A DNA stretch of 64,000 nucleotides, from positions 22,846,001-22,910,000 of the forward strand of contig NC_133006.1 in the NCBI RefSeq assembly GCF_048564905.1. The letters run 5' to 3'. The position numbers and the translations under genes are program-made. Under the pieces are notes generated by a model that saw only the letters and a program-made list of their open reading frames with translations, was not told the origin of the DNA and did not search any database. Each line of letters starts with the position of its first letter. Position 1 is the stretch's first letter. Origin of the DNA: Vicugna pacos. Lineage: Eukaryota > Chordata > Mammalia > Artiodactyla > Camelidae. Below, one piece after another: positions 39,331-50,773 of the stretch.

Positions 39331-40311
39331 GTAAGTCTCATGAATGTACCTCTCTGTGTACCTAAGCATGGTTTCAAATGTACTTATGCCTTTCACTTCA
39401 GCTTCCAAGGATCATGTTTCTCAACTCCGATATGTGCTTCTTTTACATGACTTCCTCTCCAGTCTTACTTTGCAACTGAAGTTTCCCTTCTCATTGGCTA
39501 TTTAATTATCCCCGAAAATTGCTCTTTGATTTGTCCTGTAATTGCAATGTTTGCAGATATTCCTTTGGAGTCAATAACTTTTACTATTATATATACCTTT
39601 GGAGTAATGGCTTTTCTGAGTGGCTGAAGTGAAACTTTTTCCGAGACATGCTCAGGTCATTTGATTTAGGCTCACCTCACTGTCATTTACTACTTTTTTT
39701 TTCCTTTTCATGGAACTTAGTTAAAATTTTCATTTAGGCATAGTTGAAAGAGAAATTCACACGCCCACTGTTATATATTCATCGAGTGATGAAAGTATTC
39801 TTACTACTGCGACCAAGGGGATACACCCTATGGTACCGCTAGAAGCAGTGGTGTGAGATCCTCCAATTCATTGTTTGTGGCTGCTTTGTATCACTTAGAT
39901 GTCATGAAAACCCAATTGAACATACAGATTAAGTAAAGGAAAAGTACTTACTGCATCTTCCAAACTCAAGCAGAAAAGCCAAATTGTATCTAAAGGGATA
40001 AGGGACATTAGAAAGCTTAGCACGGGAAATGCTATTAGTAAAAAACAAAGTTCTCAGTCAAGAATATTCATTCATTTTATCTTTGTTTTCATTTTGAGGG
40101 AAACATTTTTCGGGTAAAACTGAGCTCTGAACCACTGGACATGTACGAGTGTGTGTGTGTGTGTGTGTGTTTGACTTCATGCAATGGTATCTGATTTTAT
40201 CTGTGTGCACATCCACGTGGGTTCAAATTGAAATATAAATTCTGTGTTAAATGTGAACTACTTTCCCATTTTACATTATATTTACATTAATCTCTCCATT
40301 TTATTTTTCAG

Positions 40312-40332
40312 AAAGACCTCAGAAAACAGTAG
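40312..40332 (+). CDS. Mini-exon E1, unit 6 (ERPQKTV)
   Basis: Exon identical to E1 in unit 1, although the upstream intron has several unit-6 changes and the shortest (TG)n tract (22 nt). Confidence 0.65.
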   Translation, partial: KDLRKQ

Positions 40333-41343
40333 GTAAGTTTTCAAAAGATCTGTTTCTCCTAACCCCATGTGAATGATGGTTTCTCACTGAATTAACAATT
40401 CCTGCCCTTTAATCTGTGTCTATCTATTGTCTCGCTCTTCTCATGGATGCCTACCTTTCCCTCACATTAAATGTTCATGCAATTCTTTCTTAAGTTACCT
40501 TAAGTTAACTTCCTTTCAATTTCCCAACCTTCCATTATTTTCCATTCCTTTTTTTATTCCATACCGTTCCTTCCCTATGACATTGGCTTTTTCTGTTTTC
40601 TGGAGACTTACAATAGGTTTCCTGAGAAGTTGGTGAGATGGAAGGCATTAGGTTGATAAGCACATTGTGTTTGTCTTTATGAAACACGTCCCAACACAGA
40701 AACTCTGTAACATATACCAAGTTGAAGAGACTATTGCTTTGCCAATGATATTTCCCCAAACATTTAGCAGTGACAGAAGGTGTCTGTCATGTGAGTGATG
40801 TTTACCATCCATTGTCTTCTCAAATAAGACTTAATATCAGTCATCAGCTATTGTGAATTTGGGGCTTTTTTATCCACTGCTCTTTAATATGTTATCGAAG
40901 CATTTCCAGGTTTAGCAATAATTTTACGTGATTCTCCTGGGAAAATTTTAATCTACAATGATACGGCTTTTTCTATTTTTGCATTTTCAATAATACAATT
41001 TTAATTGTGTCAAATTGAATTTCCTGATAAATAATGGTAGAAGGACTTCTAGTTCAGGAAAAGCTCTCTTAAAATATATCTCTAAAATATCAGTTTTCAT
41101 TTTGCATGAGAGGCAATTACCTAATATGATGTTAAAGACTTTCATAATACAAAATAGTTTTTTTATGGCACTATAGTTGATTTTCAATACTGTAATTTCT
41201 TCACCAGTATAGCAAAATGATTCAGTGATATATACACATATAATGAGTGGTGGGAATGTGTATTGGTGGAGACACTATGGGAGACACTATGAAGGTTCCA
41301 TTGAAAACTGAAAATAGAGGTAGCATAAGATCTTGCAATCCAC

Positions 41344-42410
41344 TCCTATGCTGAGTTATAGACCGTAACTGTGGTGATTATAGACTTCACCATAGAAGTT
41401 CTCTTCATTTCATTTCCCACTTGAAAGTACTATTAGCTGATTATATCTTAAAAATGAATAATGAGAAACTAACTAAGAATAAAAGTGATTAAACTTTTTC
41501 AAAAGATTACCTCTGGAACTAATGTTCCTACAATTCTCTCTCAGTGTAGTGAAATGATTCAGTTTATGCCTCTCTGTGTTTCTGGAGAACATCCTTGAGG
41601 AAAAGTGTGGGTTTCATCTCTCGGTTCTCAGAGTGTGTGTGTGTGTGTGTGTGGGTGTGTGCACGAGCGCGCTCCTGTTTGTATGTACGTTTTCTATATG
41701 TGTGCTACTGTTTTGTGTATTTCTGGTTTTGAATAACATTGAATTTGATTTTAAATATAAATTTTAAAATAATTTTCAATTTTTTTCTTTCTTTCTTGGA
41801 TCTTTTCATGGATCTTTTCGTTTTGTTTTTCAGGTGGACTACGAAAACTATTTGGTAAAAATTTTTTAACTCACATTGTTCCATAAATTTTTAACTATTG
41901 CTAACTTTTCCTACATTTCTATCTATATGCCAGTTCCTGGCTCAACCTTCTCCCCTTCCCTCTCCAATATTTTGGATAAGGACCACTCTCATATTAATGT
42001 CTTCCTTCTGTTTTTCCTATTTCACTCCCTAATTCTCCTTGTTTTTCACTGTATGCCTTTTCTTTTCTGTAAACATGTTTTTTTTTCTTTTTTTTCCTGT
42101 TAGCTCTTCAGAGGCTTGCCCTGATTGACTATTATTTTTGTAGAGATGTCTGGCATTAGGCTGGTGCCTACATCACTTCCATTCTATATATGTTTTCTGG
42201 CAAATGACCACTGAGGTAGAATTTCCGTCACCTTTCAACTTCTGGGGAGAATAACTATGCAACTGAAGGTGATCCAACTTAAGTGAAAAGAAGACTCCAA
42301 TTTGCTGAGTGAAATTTCTCAACCCCAGTCTTTCAAACACAGTAAATTGATGTCATTCTGGTCAAGTGTGAGCTCTAAGCTAACTCTAGAGTTCACTTTG
42401 ATCTTATTAG
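41344..42410 (+). repeat. Unit-6 E2 sub-repeat, copy 1
   Basis: Spans the region equivalent to about 1601-2650 of the canonical unit and contains E2a. It begins in near-canonical sequence and ends at the head-to-tail junction ttattag/tcctatggtg. Confidence 0.85.
41834..41854 (+). CDS. Mini-exon E2a, unit 6 (GGLRKLF)
   Basis: Occupies the E2 position with the same ttttgtttttcag acceptor and a gtaaaa donor, 21 nt, phase 1-1. It differs from E2 at 5 of 21 bases, and all five change the amino acid (D>G, E>G, R>K, Q>L, Y>F). It is the first of four tandem copies. Confidence 0.62.
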
Positions 42411-43440
42411 TCCTATGGTGAGTTATAGACTTCACCATAGAAAGTTCTCTTCATTTAGTTTCCCACTTGAAAGTACAATTAGCTGATTATATCCTACAAA
42501 ATAAATAATGAGAAACTAAGAACTAACTGATTAAAAACTTTTTCAAAAGGTTACCTCTGGAACTAATGTCCTTACAATTCTCTCTCAGTGTAGTAAAATG
42601 ATTCAGTTTATTCCCCTCTCCATTTCTAGAGAATATCCTTGAGCAAAAGTGTGGGTTTGGTGACTGGTTTGTGTGACTGTGTGTGTGTGTGTGTGTGAGC
42701 GCGCTCCTCTGTGTTGTGAATTCTCTATATGTGTGTTACTGTTTTGTGTATTTCTGGTTTTGAATAAGATTGAATTTGATTTTAAATATAAATTTTAAAA
42801 TAATTTTCAATTCTTTTTCTTTCTTTCTTGGATCTTTTCATGGATCTTTTCGTTTTGTTTTTCAGGTGGACTACTAAAACTATTTGGTAAAAATTTTTTA
42901 ACTCACATTGTTCCATAAATTTTAAACTATTGCTAACTTTTCCTACATTTCTATCTATATGCCAGTTCCTGGCTCAACCTTCTCCCCTTCCCTCTCCAAT
43001 ATTTTGGATAAGGACCACTCTCATATTAATGTCTTCCTTCTGTTTTTCCTATTTCACTCCCTAATTCTCCTTGTTTTTCACTGTATGCCTTTTCTTTTCT
43101 GTAAACATGTTTTTTCTCTTTTTTTCCTGTTAGCTCTTCAGAGGCTTGCCCTGATTGACTATTATTTTTGTAGAGATGTCTGGCATTAGGCTGGTGCCTA
43201 CATCACTTCCATTCTATATATGTTTTCTGGCAAATGACCACTGAGGTAGAATTTCCGTCACCTTTCAACTTCTGGGGAGAATAACTATGCAACTGAAGGT
43301 GATCCAACTTAAGTGAAAAGAAGACTCCAATTTGCTGAGTGAAATTTCTCAACCCCAGTCTTTCAAACACAGTAAATTGATGTCATTCTGGTCAAGTGTG
43401 AGCTCTAAGCTAACTCTAGAGTTCACTTTGATCTTATTAG
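42411..43440 (+). repeat. Unit-6 E2 sub-repeat, copy 2 (1030 bp)
   Basis: Tandem copy containing E2b. It starts at tcctatggtgagttatagac and is nearly identical to copies 3 and 4. Confidence 0.9.
42866..42886 (+). CDS. Mini-exon E2b, unit 6 (GGLLKLF)
   Basis: Second tandem copy of the changed E2 exon, 1032 bp after the first. One further change, CGA to CTA, gives R>L. Splice sites intact. Confidence 0.62.
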
Positions 43441-44471
43441 TCCTATGGTGAGTTATAGACTTCACCATAGAAAGTTCTCTTCATTTAGTTTCCCACTAGA
43501 AAGTACAATTAGCTGATTATATCCTACAAAATAAATAATGAGAAACTAAGAACAAAACTGATTAAAAACTTTTTCAAAAGGTTACCTCTGGAACTAATGT
43601 CCTTACAATTCTCTCTCAGTGTAGTAAAATGATTCAGTTTATTCCCCTCTCCATTTCTAGAGAATATCCTTGAGCAAAAGTGTGGGTTTGGTCACTGGTT
43701 TGTGTGACTGTGTGTGTGTGTGTGTGTGAGCGCGCTCCTCTGTGTTGTGCATTCTCTATATGTGTGTTACTGTTTTGTGTATTTCTGGTTTTGAATAAGA
43801 TTGAATTTGATTTTAAATATAAATTTTAAAATAATTTTCAATTCTTTTTCTTTCTTTCTTGGATCTTTTCATGGATCTTTTCGTTTTGTTTTTCAGGTGG
43901 ACTACTAAAACTATTTGGTAAAAATTTTTTAACTCACATTGTTCCATAAATTTTAAACTATTGCTAACTTTTCCTACATTTCTATCTATATGCCAGTTCC
44001 TGGCTCAACCTTCTCCCCTTCCCTCTCCAATATTTTGGATAAGGACCACTCTCATATTAATGTCTTCCTTCTGTTTTTCCTATTTCACTCCCTAATTCTC
44101 CTTGTTTTTCACTGTATGCCTTTTCTTTTCTGTAAACATGTTTTTTCTCTTTTTTTCCTGTTAGCTCTTCAGAGGCTTGCCCTGATTGACTATTATTTTT
44201 GTAGAGATGTCTGGCATTAGGCTGGTGCCTACATCACTTCCATTCTATATATGTTTTCTGGCAAATGACCACTGAGGTAGAATTTCCGTCACCTTTCAAC
44301 TTCTGGGGAGAATAACTATGCAACTGAAGGTGATCCAACTTAAGTGAAAAGAAGACTCCAATTTGCTGAGTGAAATTTCTCAACCCCAGTCTTTCAAACA
44401 CAGTAAATTGATGTCATTCTGGTCAAGTGTGAGCTCTAAGCTAACTCTAGAGTTCACTTTGATCTTATTAG
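43441..44471 (+). repeat. Unit-6 E2 sub-repeat, copy 3 (1031 bp)
   Basis: Tandem copy containing E2c, nearly identical to copy 2. Confidence 0.9.
43907..43927 (+). CDS. Mini-exon E2c, unit 6 (GGLLKLF)
   Basis: Third tandem copy, identical to E2b, with the same acceptor and donor. Confidence 0.62.
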
Positions 44472-45500
44472 TCCTATGGTGAGTTATAGACTTCACCATA
44501 GAAAGTTCTCTTCATTTAGTTTCCCACTAGAAAGTACAATTAGCTGATTATATCCTACAAAATAAATAATGAGAAACTAAGAACAAAACTGATTAAAAAC
44601 TTTTTCAAAAGGTTACCTCTGGAACTAATGTCCTTACAATTCTCTCTCAGTGTAGTAAAATGATTCAGTTTATTCCCCTCTCCATTTCTAGAGAATATTC
44701 TTGAGCAAAAGTGTGGGTTTGGTGACTCGGTATGTGTGACTGTGTGTGTGTGTGTGTGTGTGTGTGTGAGCGCGCTCCTCTGTGTTGTGCATTCTCTATA
44801 TGTGTGTTACTATTTTGTGTATTTCTGGTTTTGAATAAGATTGAATTTGATTTTAAATATAAATTTTAAAATAATTTTCAATTCTTTTTCTTTCTTTCTT
44901 GGATCTTTTCATGGATCTTTTCGTTTTGTTTTTCAGGTGGACTACTAAAACTATTTGGTAAAAATTTTTTAACTCACATTGTTCCATAAATTTTAAACTA
45001 TTGCTAACTTTTCCTACATTTCTATCTATATGCCAGTTCCTGGCTCAACCTTCTCCCCTTCCCTCTCCAATATTTTGGATAAGGACCACTGTCATATTAA
45101 TGTCTTCCTTCTGTTTTTCCTATTTCACTCCCTAATTCTCCTTGTTTTTCACTGTATGCCTTTTTTTCTTTCTTTTTTTTTTTCTTTTTAGTTCTTCTGA
45201 GACTTGCTTTGATTGATTTTTATTTTTGTAGAAATGTCTGGCATTAGGCGGGTCACTACATCACTTCCATTCTATATATGTTTTCTGGCAAATGACCACT
45301 GAGGTAGAATTTCCATCACCTTTCAACTTCTGGGGAGAATAACTATGCATCTGAAGGTGATCCAACTTAAGTGAAAGAAGACTCCAGTTTGCCGAGTAAA
45401 ATTTCTCAACCTTCTGCTCTTTCAAGGACAATAAATTGACGTCATTCTTGGTCAAGTGTGAGCTCTAAACTAACTCTACAGCTCACCTGGATCATATTAC
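44472..45500 (+). repeat. Unit-6 E2 sub-repeat, copy 4
   Basis: Tandem copy containing E2d. From about 45190 it returns to the canonical unit type (gtagaaatgtctggcattag and following), so its right part is a recombinant. Confidence 0.85.
44937..44957 (+). CDS. Mini-exon E2d, unit 6 (GGLLKLF)
   Basis: Fourth tandem copy, identical to E2b and E2c. Downstream the intron returns to canonical-type sequence near 45190. Confidence 0.62.
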
Positions 45501-47528
45501 CCAATAGTTCCCAAGTATACAAATGTATTACCTAATATTTTGTGACCTCTTTTCTTTCAAAATTATTAGCTCTGCAAAATGTAATTTTTCTTAATGAGTT
45601 TAGAGGGATTTTACCTGCTAAGGGAAGGGCATTTCATTACATATCTATCATTAATAAAATGTTATTTCATTAATGTGAGAAGTGAAGTTTGGGGGAAAAT
45701 TTTTTAAAGTTTTTCAGAAAACACTGATTTAAACAATAATTTTTTACCTCTCTATCCTCTTGATATTTTCCATCTACACTTTTGTTTCAGGAGAAATTCA
45801 GTTTAGCCATGTATCTCTTCACAGTTTATAGGGGGCTCAAAGTGGTGACTGTTCCATTAGCCCCTGTGCACAGCAGGGCCCTTTACTGTATGTTTTCTCA
45901 TCACTTTTTAAGTATATCTTCCCTATCTTCCTTTACGTTAGTATTTTATTTTGAACAAACCTAGAAGAGCCAACACAGCCCAATAGGAACTCCGATTCTA
46001 CCTCCTCTTATGGAAAAGTTTCCAATCTTAGATCCTTTGCAAAATAGAAGTTATGGAATTAAAACTACAACACTTCTCATTGGCTATATGGACTTCAAAC
46101 TTTAAGGCTTGAAATCTCATAAATGTACGCTCATTTGAACCTAAGAGAAAACTAAGTAAATACAATATATTTTTGAAGCCCTCGCTTCCTCCCTTCCTGA
46201 CATTATCATCTTACATGGAATGAGTTGCTGTTTTCTTATTTTCATTGACGGATCAGTGTGAAGAGGGCAAAGTCATGGCTCATAAGGTATTTCACTGTGT
46301 ACTAGAGCATGCTTTCATTTGTTTCTTGTAACTTTGCCTTCAATACTCAATTTCCCTATTCCCCAACACCACTGTACATAGAGCTTACGTGTCTGTCTTC
46401 CTGTTTAGTCTTTCCAAATGAAGTTTGCCTTCTCCTTTGTTTTTTAATTTCGCCCATTAGCACTTCTGTGATTTCTCTTCTTGATACTATCTAGGCAGAA
46501 TTTTTTTGTCACTAAATGTTACTAATAATGCATTTCAATGATTTGCCTTTTCCAAGCTTATGAAGTGTGAGTTTTCTCCAATATATTCTCAGTCCTTGAT
46601 ATACAAATGCTTTCAAACTAACATTTGGTACTTAAACTACATCTTTTCATGAGTTTTTATTAAGACATGCCACAGTAGTCTTTAGCTACAATAGAATGTC
46701 ATATCACATGAAGTTATTTATTGATTGGTTGAGAGAAATATGTTTATCCCTGTGTATCTGGTCATGCTTTCACTGTTTATTGGAATCTTGTCTGCAATGC
46801 TCAATTGCCATCTTAATCAAATGCAATATACACATATTCTTGTATGATTTTGACTCATCTAATCGCTTTTCAGTGGATGTTTGGCAATTAATTAGTTATA
46901 CAGTGTTCCCCATTGGTACTTCTGTGACTGGTCCTGCTGCATCAGTCTCTGTAGACATTTTCTTCCTCTCTAGTTAATGCCAGTAATCACATACCTCTGA
47001 AGCACCGTCATTTTAAGATCTGTAATGTTTGTCTGAGAGGCATACAAGCCCTGTAACTTAGAATTTGTGTCACTGGCAATGACTATTTCATTTCCCTTTG
47101 TCTCTTGAGATTTAATTCACGTGCCCTTCATTTAGGCATGAGTTGAAATAGAAACCCACAAATACAGGGTGATGTGTTCATCGACTGACATAAAAGTGAA
47201 TAGAGAGACTCAGTACATACTGTGTGTAATCTCTAGTAGGGTTTTCTAGTCTTCTAATTCAGCGTTTGTGTCCAGTTTATTGAACATAGCTACCCTGATC
47301 CCTGAACACATGTAGTAGCAGCCAAACAGCTTATAATACCTGACAAAATAAATAATGAAAGCCTAATGTCAAAATATTTAATAACTTTTAAAAGGTAACC
47401 CCCAGGACTAACACTCCTAACATTCTCTCTCAATGTGGAAAAATCACTCAGTTTAAGCCCCTGTCCGTTTCTGGAGAATACTTTTGCACCAAGTGAGGAT
47501 TTGGTGACTGTGGATGTGTGGGCGTGAG

Positions 47529-47567
<39 letters not shown>

Positions 47568-47742
47568 CTGTGAATATTTATTCCTGTGACTATAGGCCTG
47601 TTCCATGTATGTTTCCCTGTTTTTTGTGTGTGTACCTGACTACTAAACATTTAGTTGTCAGTGCGAAAGCTTGAACAAAATTGAATTCTATTTGTTTTTC
47701 TTTCTTTTGATATTTCCTTGGACTTTTCATTTTGTTTTTCAG

Positions 47743-47763
47743 CTGTTTCCGGAAAACCAGTCG
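47743..47763 (+). CDS. Mini-exon E4, unit 6 (AVSGKPV)
   Basis: Identical to E4 in unit 1. Because E3 is deleted in this unit, E4 would be spliced to E2d, still in frame. Confidence 0.64.
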
Positions 47764-48207
47764 GTAACTATTCTCGCATTCTTTGCCCCATAACCCTTTA
47801 AATGAGTGCTAACTTTCCTGCCTTTGTATCTACATGCCACCAATTGGCTCATCCTTCTCTTCTTCCCTCTCCAATATCTGGATCTCAACTACACCAATAT
47901 CAATTTCTTCCTTGTCTTCTTACCGATTTCACCAATTCCCTTTTATCCTTTTGTATTAGAAACGTTTTCTCCTCTGTAACCGTTAGGGGTGTTTGTTTCT
48001 TTTGGGATGTCCCTCTATGTCCCTTTGACATGAGGAGGTGTATGGGAGTGAAATACACTTTGACTGGGCAGATGGTCTCTGAAATTTGCAGTTTCAATTC
48101 TCAGAAGACAAGTCTCAGAAACAGCTATGGAAATGCTTGAAAATTTGTCCTTTTGCTTTCTGACACTGTGTCCCATTTTGAGTGAAAGATTTCTTTCTTT
48201 CCTTTAG

Positions 48208-48234
48208 TTAATGACAAATGTGAAGAAGAAAATG
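48208..48234 (+). CDS. Mini-exon E5, unit 6 (VNDKCEEEN)
   Basis: Same exon and splice sites as E5 in unit 1. This is the last E5 in the window. Confidence 0.65.
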
Positions 48235-49224
48235 GTAAGTCTCATGAATGTACCTCTCTGTGTACCTAAGCATGGTTTCAAATGTACTTATGCCTTTCAC
48301 TTCAGCTTCCAAGGATCATGTTTCTCAACTCCGATATGTGCTTCTTTTACATGACTTCCTCTCCAGTCTTACTTTGCAACTGAAGTTTCCCTTCTCATTG
48401 GCTATTTAATTATCCCCGAAAATTGCTCTTTGATTTGTCCTGTAATTGCAATGTTTGCAGATATTCCTTTGGAGTCAATAACTTTTACTATTATATATAC
48501 CTTTGGAGTAATGGCTTTTCTGAGTGGCTGAAGTGAAACTTTTTCCGAGACATGCTCAGGTCATTTGATTTAGGCTCACCTCACTGTCATTTACTACTTT
48601 TTTTTTCCTTTTCATGGAACTTAGTTAAAATTTTCATTTAGGCATAGTTGAAAGAGAAATTCACACGCCCACTGTTATATATTCATCGAGTGATGAAAGT
48701 ATTCTTACTACTGCGACCAAGGGGATACACCCTATGGTACCGCTAGAAGCAGTGGTGTGAGATCCTCCAATTCATTGTTTGTGGCTGCTTTGTATCACTT
48801 AGATGTCATGAAAACCCAATTGAACATACAGATTAAGTAAAGGAAAAGTACTTACTGCATCTTCCAAACTCAAGCAGAAAAGCCAAATTGTATCTAAAGG
48901 GATAAGGGACATTAGAAAGCTTAGCACGGGAAATGCTATTAGTAAAAAACAAAGTTCTCAGTCAAGAATATTCATTCATTTTATCTTTGTTTTCATTTTG
49001 AGGGAAACATTTTTCGGGTAAAACTGAGCTCTGAACCACTGGACATGTACGAGTGTGTGTGTGTGTGTGTGTGTGTGTTTGACTTCATGCAATGGTATCT
49101 GATTGTGTGTATCTGTGTGCACATCCACGTGGGTTCAAATTGAAATATAAATTCTGTGTTAAATGTGAATTACTTTTCCATTTTTACATTATATTTACAT
49201 TGATCTCTCCATTTTATTTTTCAG

Positions 49225-49245
49225 AAAGACCTCAGAAAACAGTAG
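49225..49245 (+). CDS. Mini-exon E1, unit 7 (ERPQKTV)
   Basis: Same exon and splice sites as E1 in unit 1, in the canonical part of unit 7. Confidence 0.65.
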   Translation, partial: KDLRKQ

Positions 49246-50752
49246 GTAAGTTTTCAAAAGATCTGTTTCTCCTAACCTCATGTGAATGATGGTTTGTCAC
49301 TGAATTAACAATTCCTGCCCTTTAATCTGTGTCTATCTGTTGTCTCGCTCTTCTCATGGATGCCTACCTTTCCCTCACATTAAATGTTCATGCAATTCTT
49401 TCTTAAGTTACCTTAAGTTAACTTCCTTTCAATTTCCCAACCTTCCATTATTTTCCATTCCTTCTTTTTTTATTCCATACCGTTCCTTCCCTATGACATT
49501 GGCTTTTTCTGTTTTCTGGAGACTTACAATAGGTTTCCTGAGAAGTTGGTGAGATGAAAGGCATTAGGTTGATAAGCACATTGTGTTTGTCTTTATGAAA
49601 CACGTCCCAACACAGAAACTCTGTAACATATACCAAGTTGAAGAGACTATTGCTTTGCCAATGATATTTCCCCAAACATTTAGCAGTGACAGAAGGTGTC
49701 TGTCATGTGAGTGATGTTTACCATCCATTGTCCTCTCAAATAAGACTTAATATCAGTCATCAGCTATTGTGAATTTGGGGCTTTTTTATCCACTGCTCTT
49801 TAATATGTTATCGAAGCATTTCCAGGTTTAGCAATAATTTTACGTGATTCTCCTGGGAAAATTTTAATCTACAATGATACTGCTTTTTCTATTTTTGCAT
49901 TTTCAATAATACAATTTTAATTGTGTCAAATTGAATTTCCTGATAAATAATGGTAGAAGGACTTCTAGTTCAGGAAAAGCTCTCTTAAAATATATCTCTA
50001 AAATATCAGTTTTCATTTTGCTTGAGAGGCAATTACCTAATATGATGTTAAAGACTTTCATAATACAAAATAGTTTTTTTATGGCACTATAGTTGATTTT
50101 CAATACTGTAATTTCTTCACCAGTATAGCAAAATGATTCAGTGATATATACACGTATAATGAGTGGTGGGAATGTGTATTGGTGGAGACACTATGGGAGA
50201 CACTATGAAGGTTCCTTTAAAAACTGAAAATAGAGATAGCATAAGATCTTGCAATCCACTCCTATGCTGAGTTATAGACCGTAACTGTGGTGATTATAGA
50301 CTTCACCATAGAAGTTCTCTTCATTTCATTTCCCACTTGAAAGTACTATTAGCTGATTATATCTTAAAAATGAATAATGAGAAACTAACTAAGAATAAAA
50401 GTGATTAAACTTTTTCAAAAGATTACCTCTGGAACTAATGTTCCTACAATTCTCTCTCAGTGTAGTGAAATGATTCAGTTTATGCCTCTCTCTGTTTCTG
50501 GAGAACATCCTTGAGGAAAAGTGTGGGTTTCATCTCTCGGTTCTCAGAGTGTGTGTGTGTGTGTGTGTGGGTGTGTGCACGAGCGCGCTCCTGTTTGTAT
50601 GTACGTTTTCTATATGTGTGCTACTGTTTTGTGTATTTCTGGTTTTGAATAAGATTCAGTTTGATTTTAAATATAAATTTTAAAATAATTTTCAATTCTC
50701 TTTTTCTTTCTTTCTTGGATCTTTTCATAGATCTTTTCGTTTTGTTTTTCAG

Positions 50753-50773
50753 ATGAACTACGAAGACAATATG
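50753..50773 (+). CDS. Mini-exon E2, unit 7 (DELRRQY)
   Basis: Same exon and splice sites as E2 in unit 1. Confidence 0.66.

Larger units (their letters stand above)
31832..39762 (+). repeat. Tandem unit 5 (7931 bp)
   Basis: Fifth copy with E1-E5 intact. It is shorter mainly because the (TG)n before E1 is shorter and the 25-bp duplication found at 5664-5713 in unit 1 is single here (near 37489). Confidence 0.95.
39763..48666 (+). repeat. Tandem unit 6, rearranged (8904 bp)
   Basis: Sixth copy. The first ~1.6 kb and last ~1.8 kb are canonical. The E2 region is replaced by four tandem ~1.03-kb copies carrying a changed exon. A ~2.1-kb segment equivalent to about 3897-6022 of unit 1 is missing near 46739, which removes E3 and the L1 end. 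Confidence 0.9.

Noticed and set aside
1-39762. Centromeric satellite, rDNA or D4Z4-like macrosatellite
   Set aside because: The unit has no ~170-bp subrepeat, no rRNA sequence and no large homeobox frame. Its internal structure is that of introns and small exons.
1-48666. CRISPR or bacterial repeat array
   Set aside because: Repeats are kilobase-sized, the sequence is AT-rich mammalian intron, and SINE/L1 elements are present.
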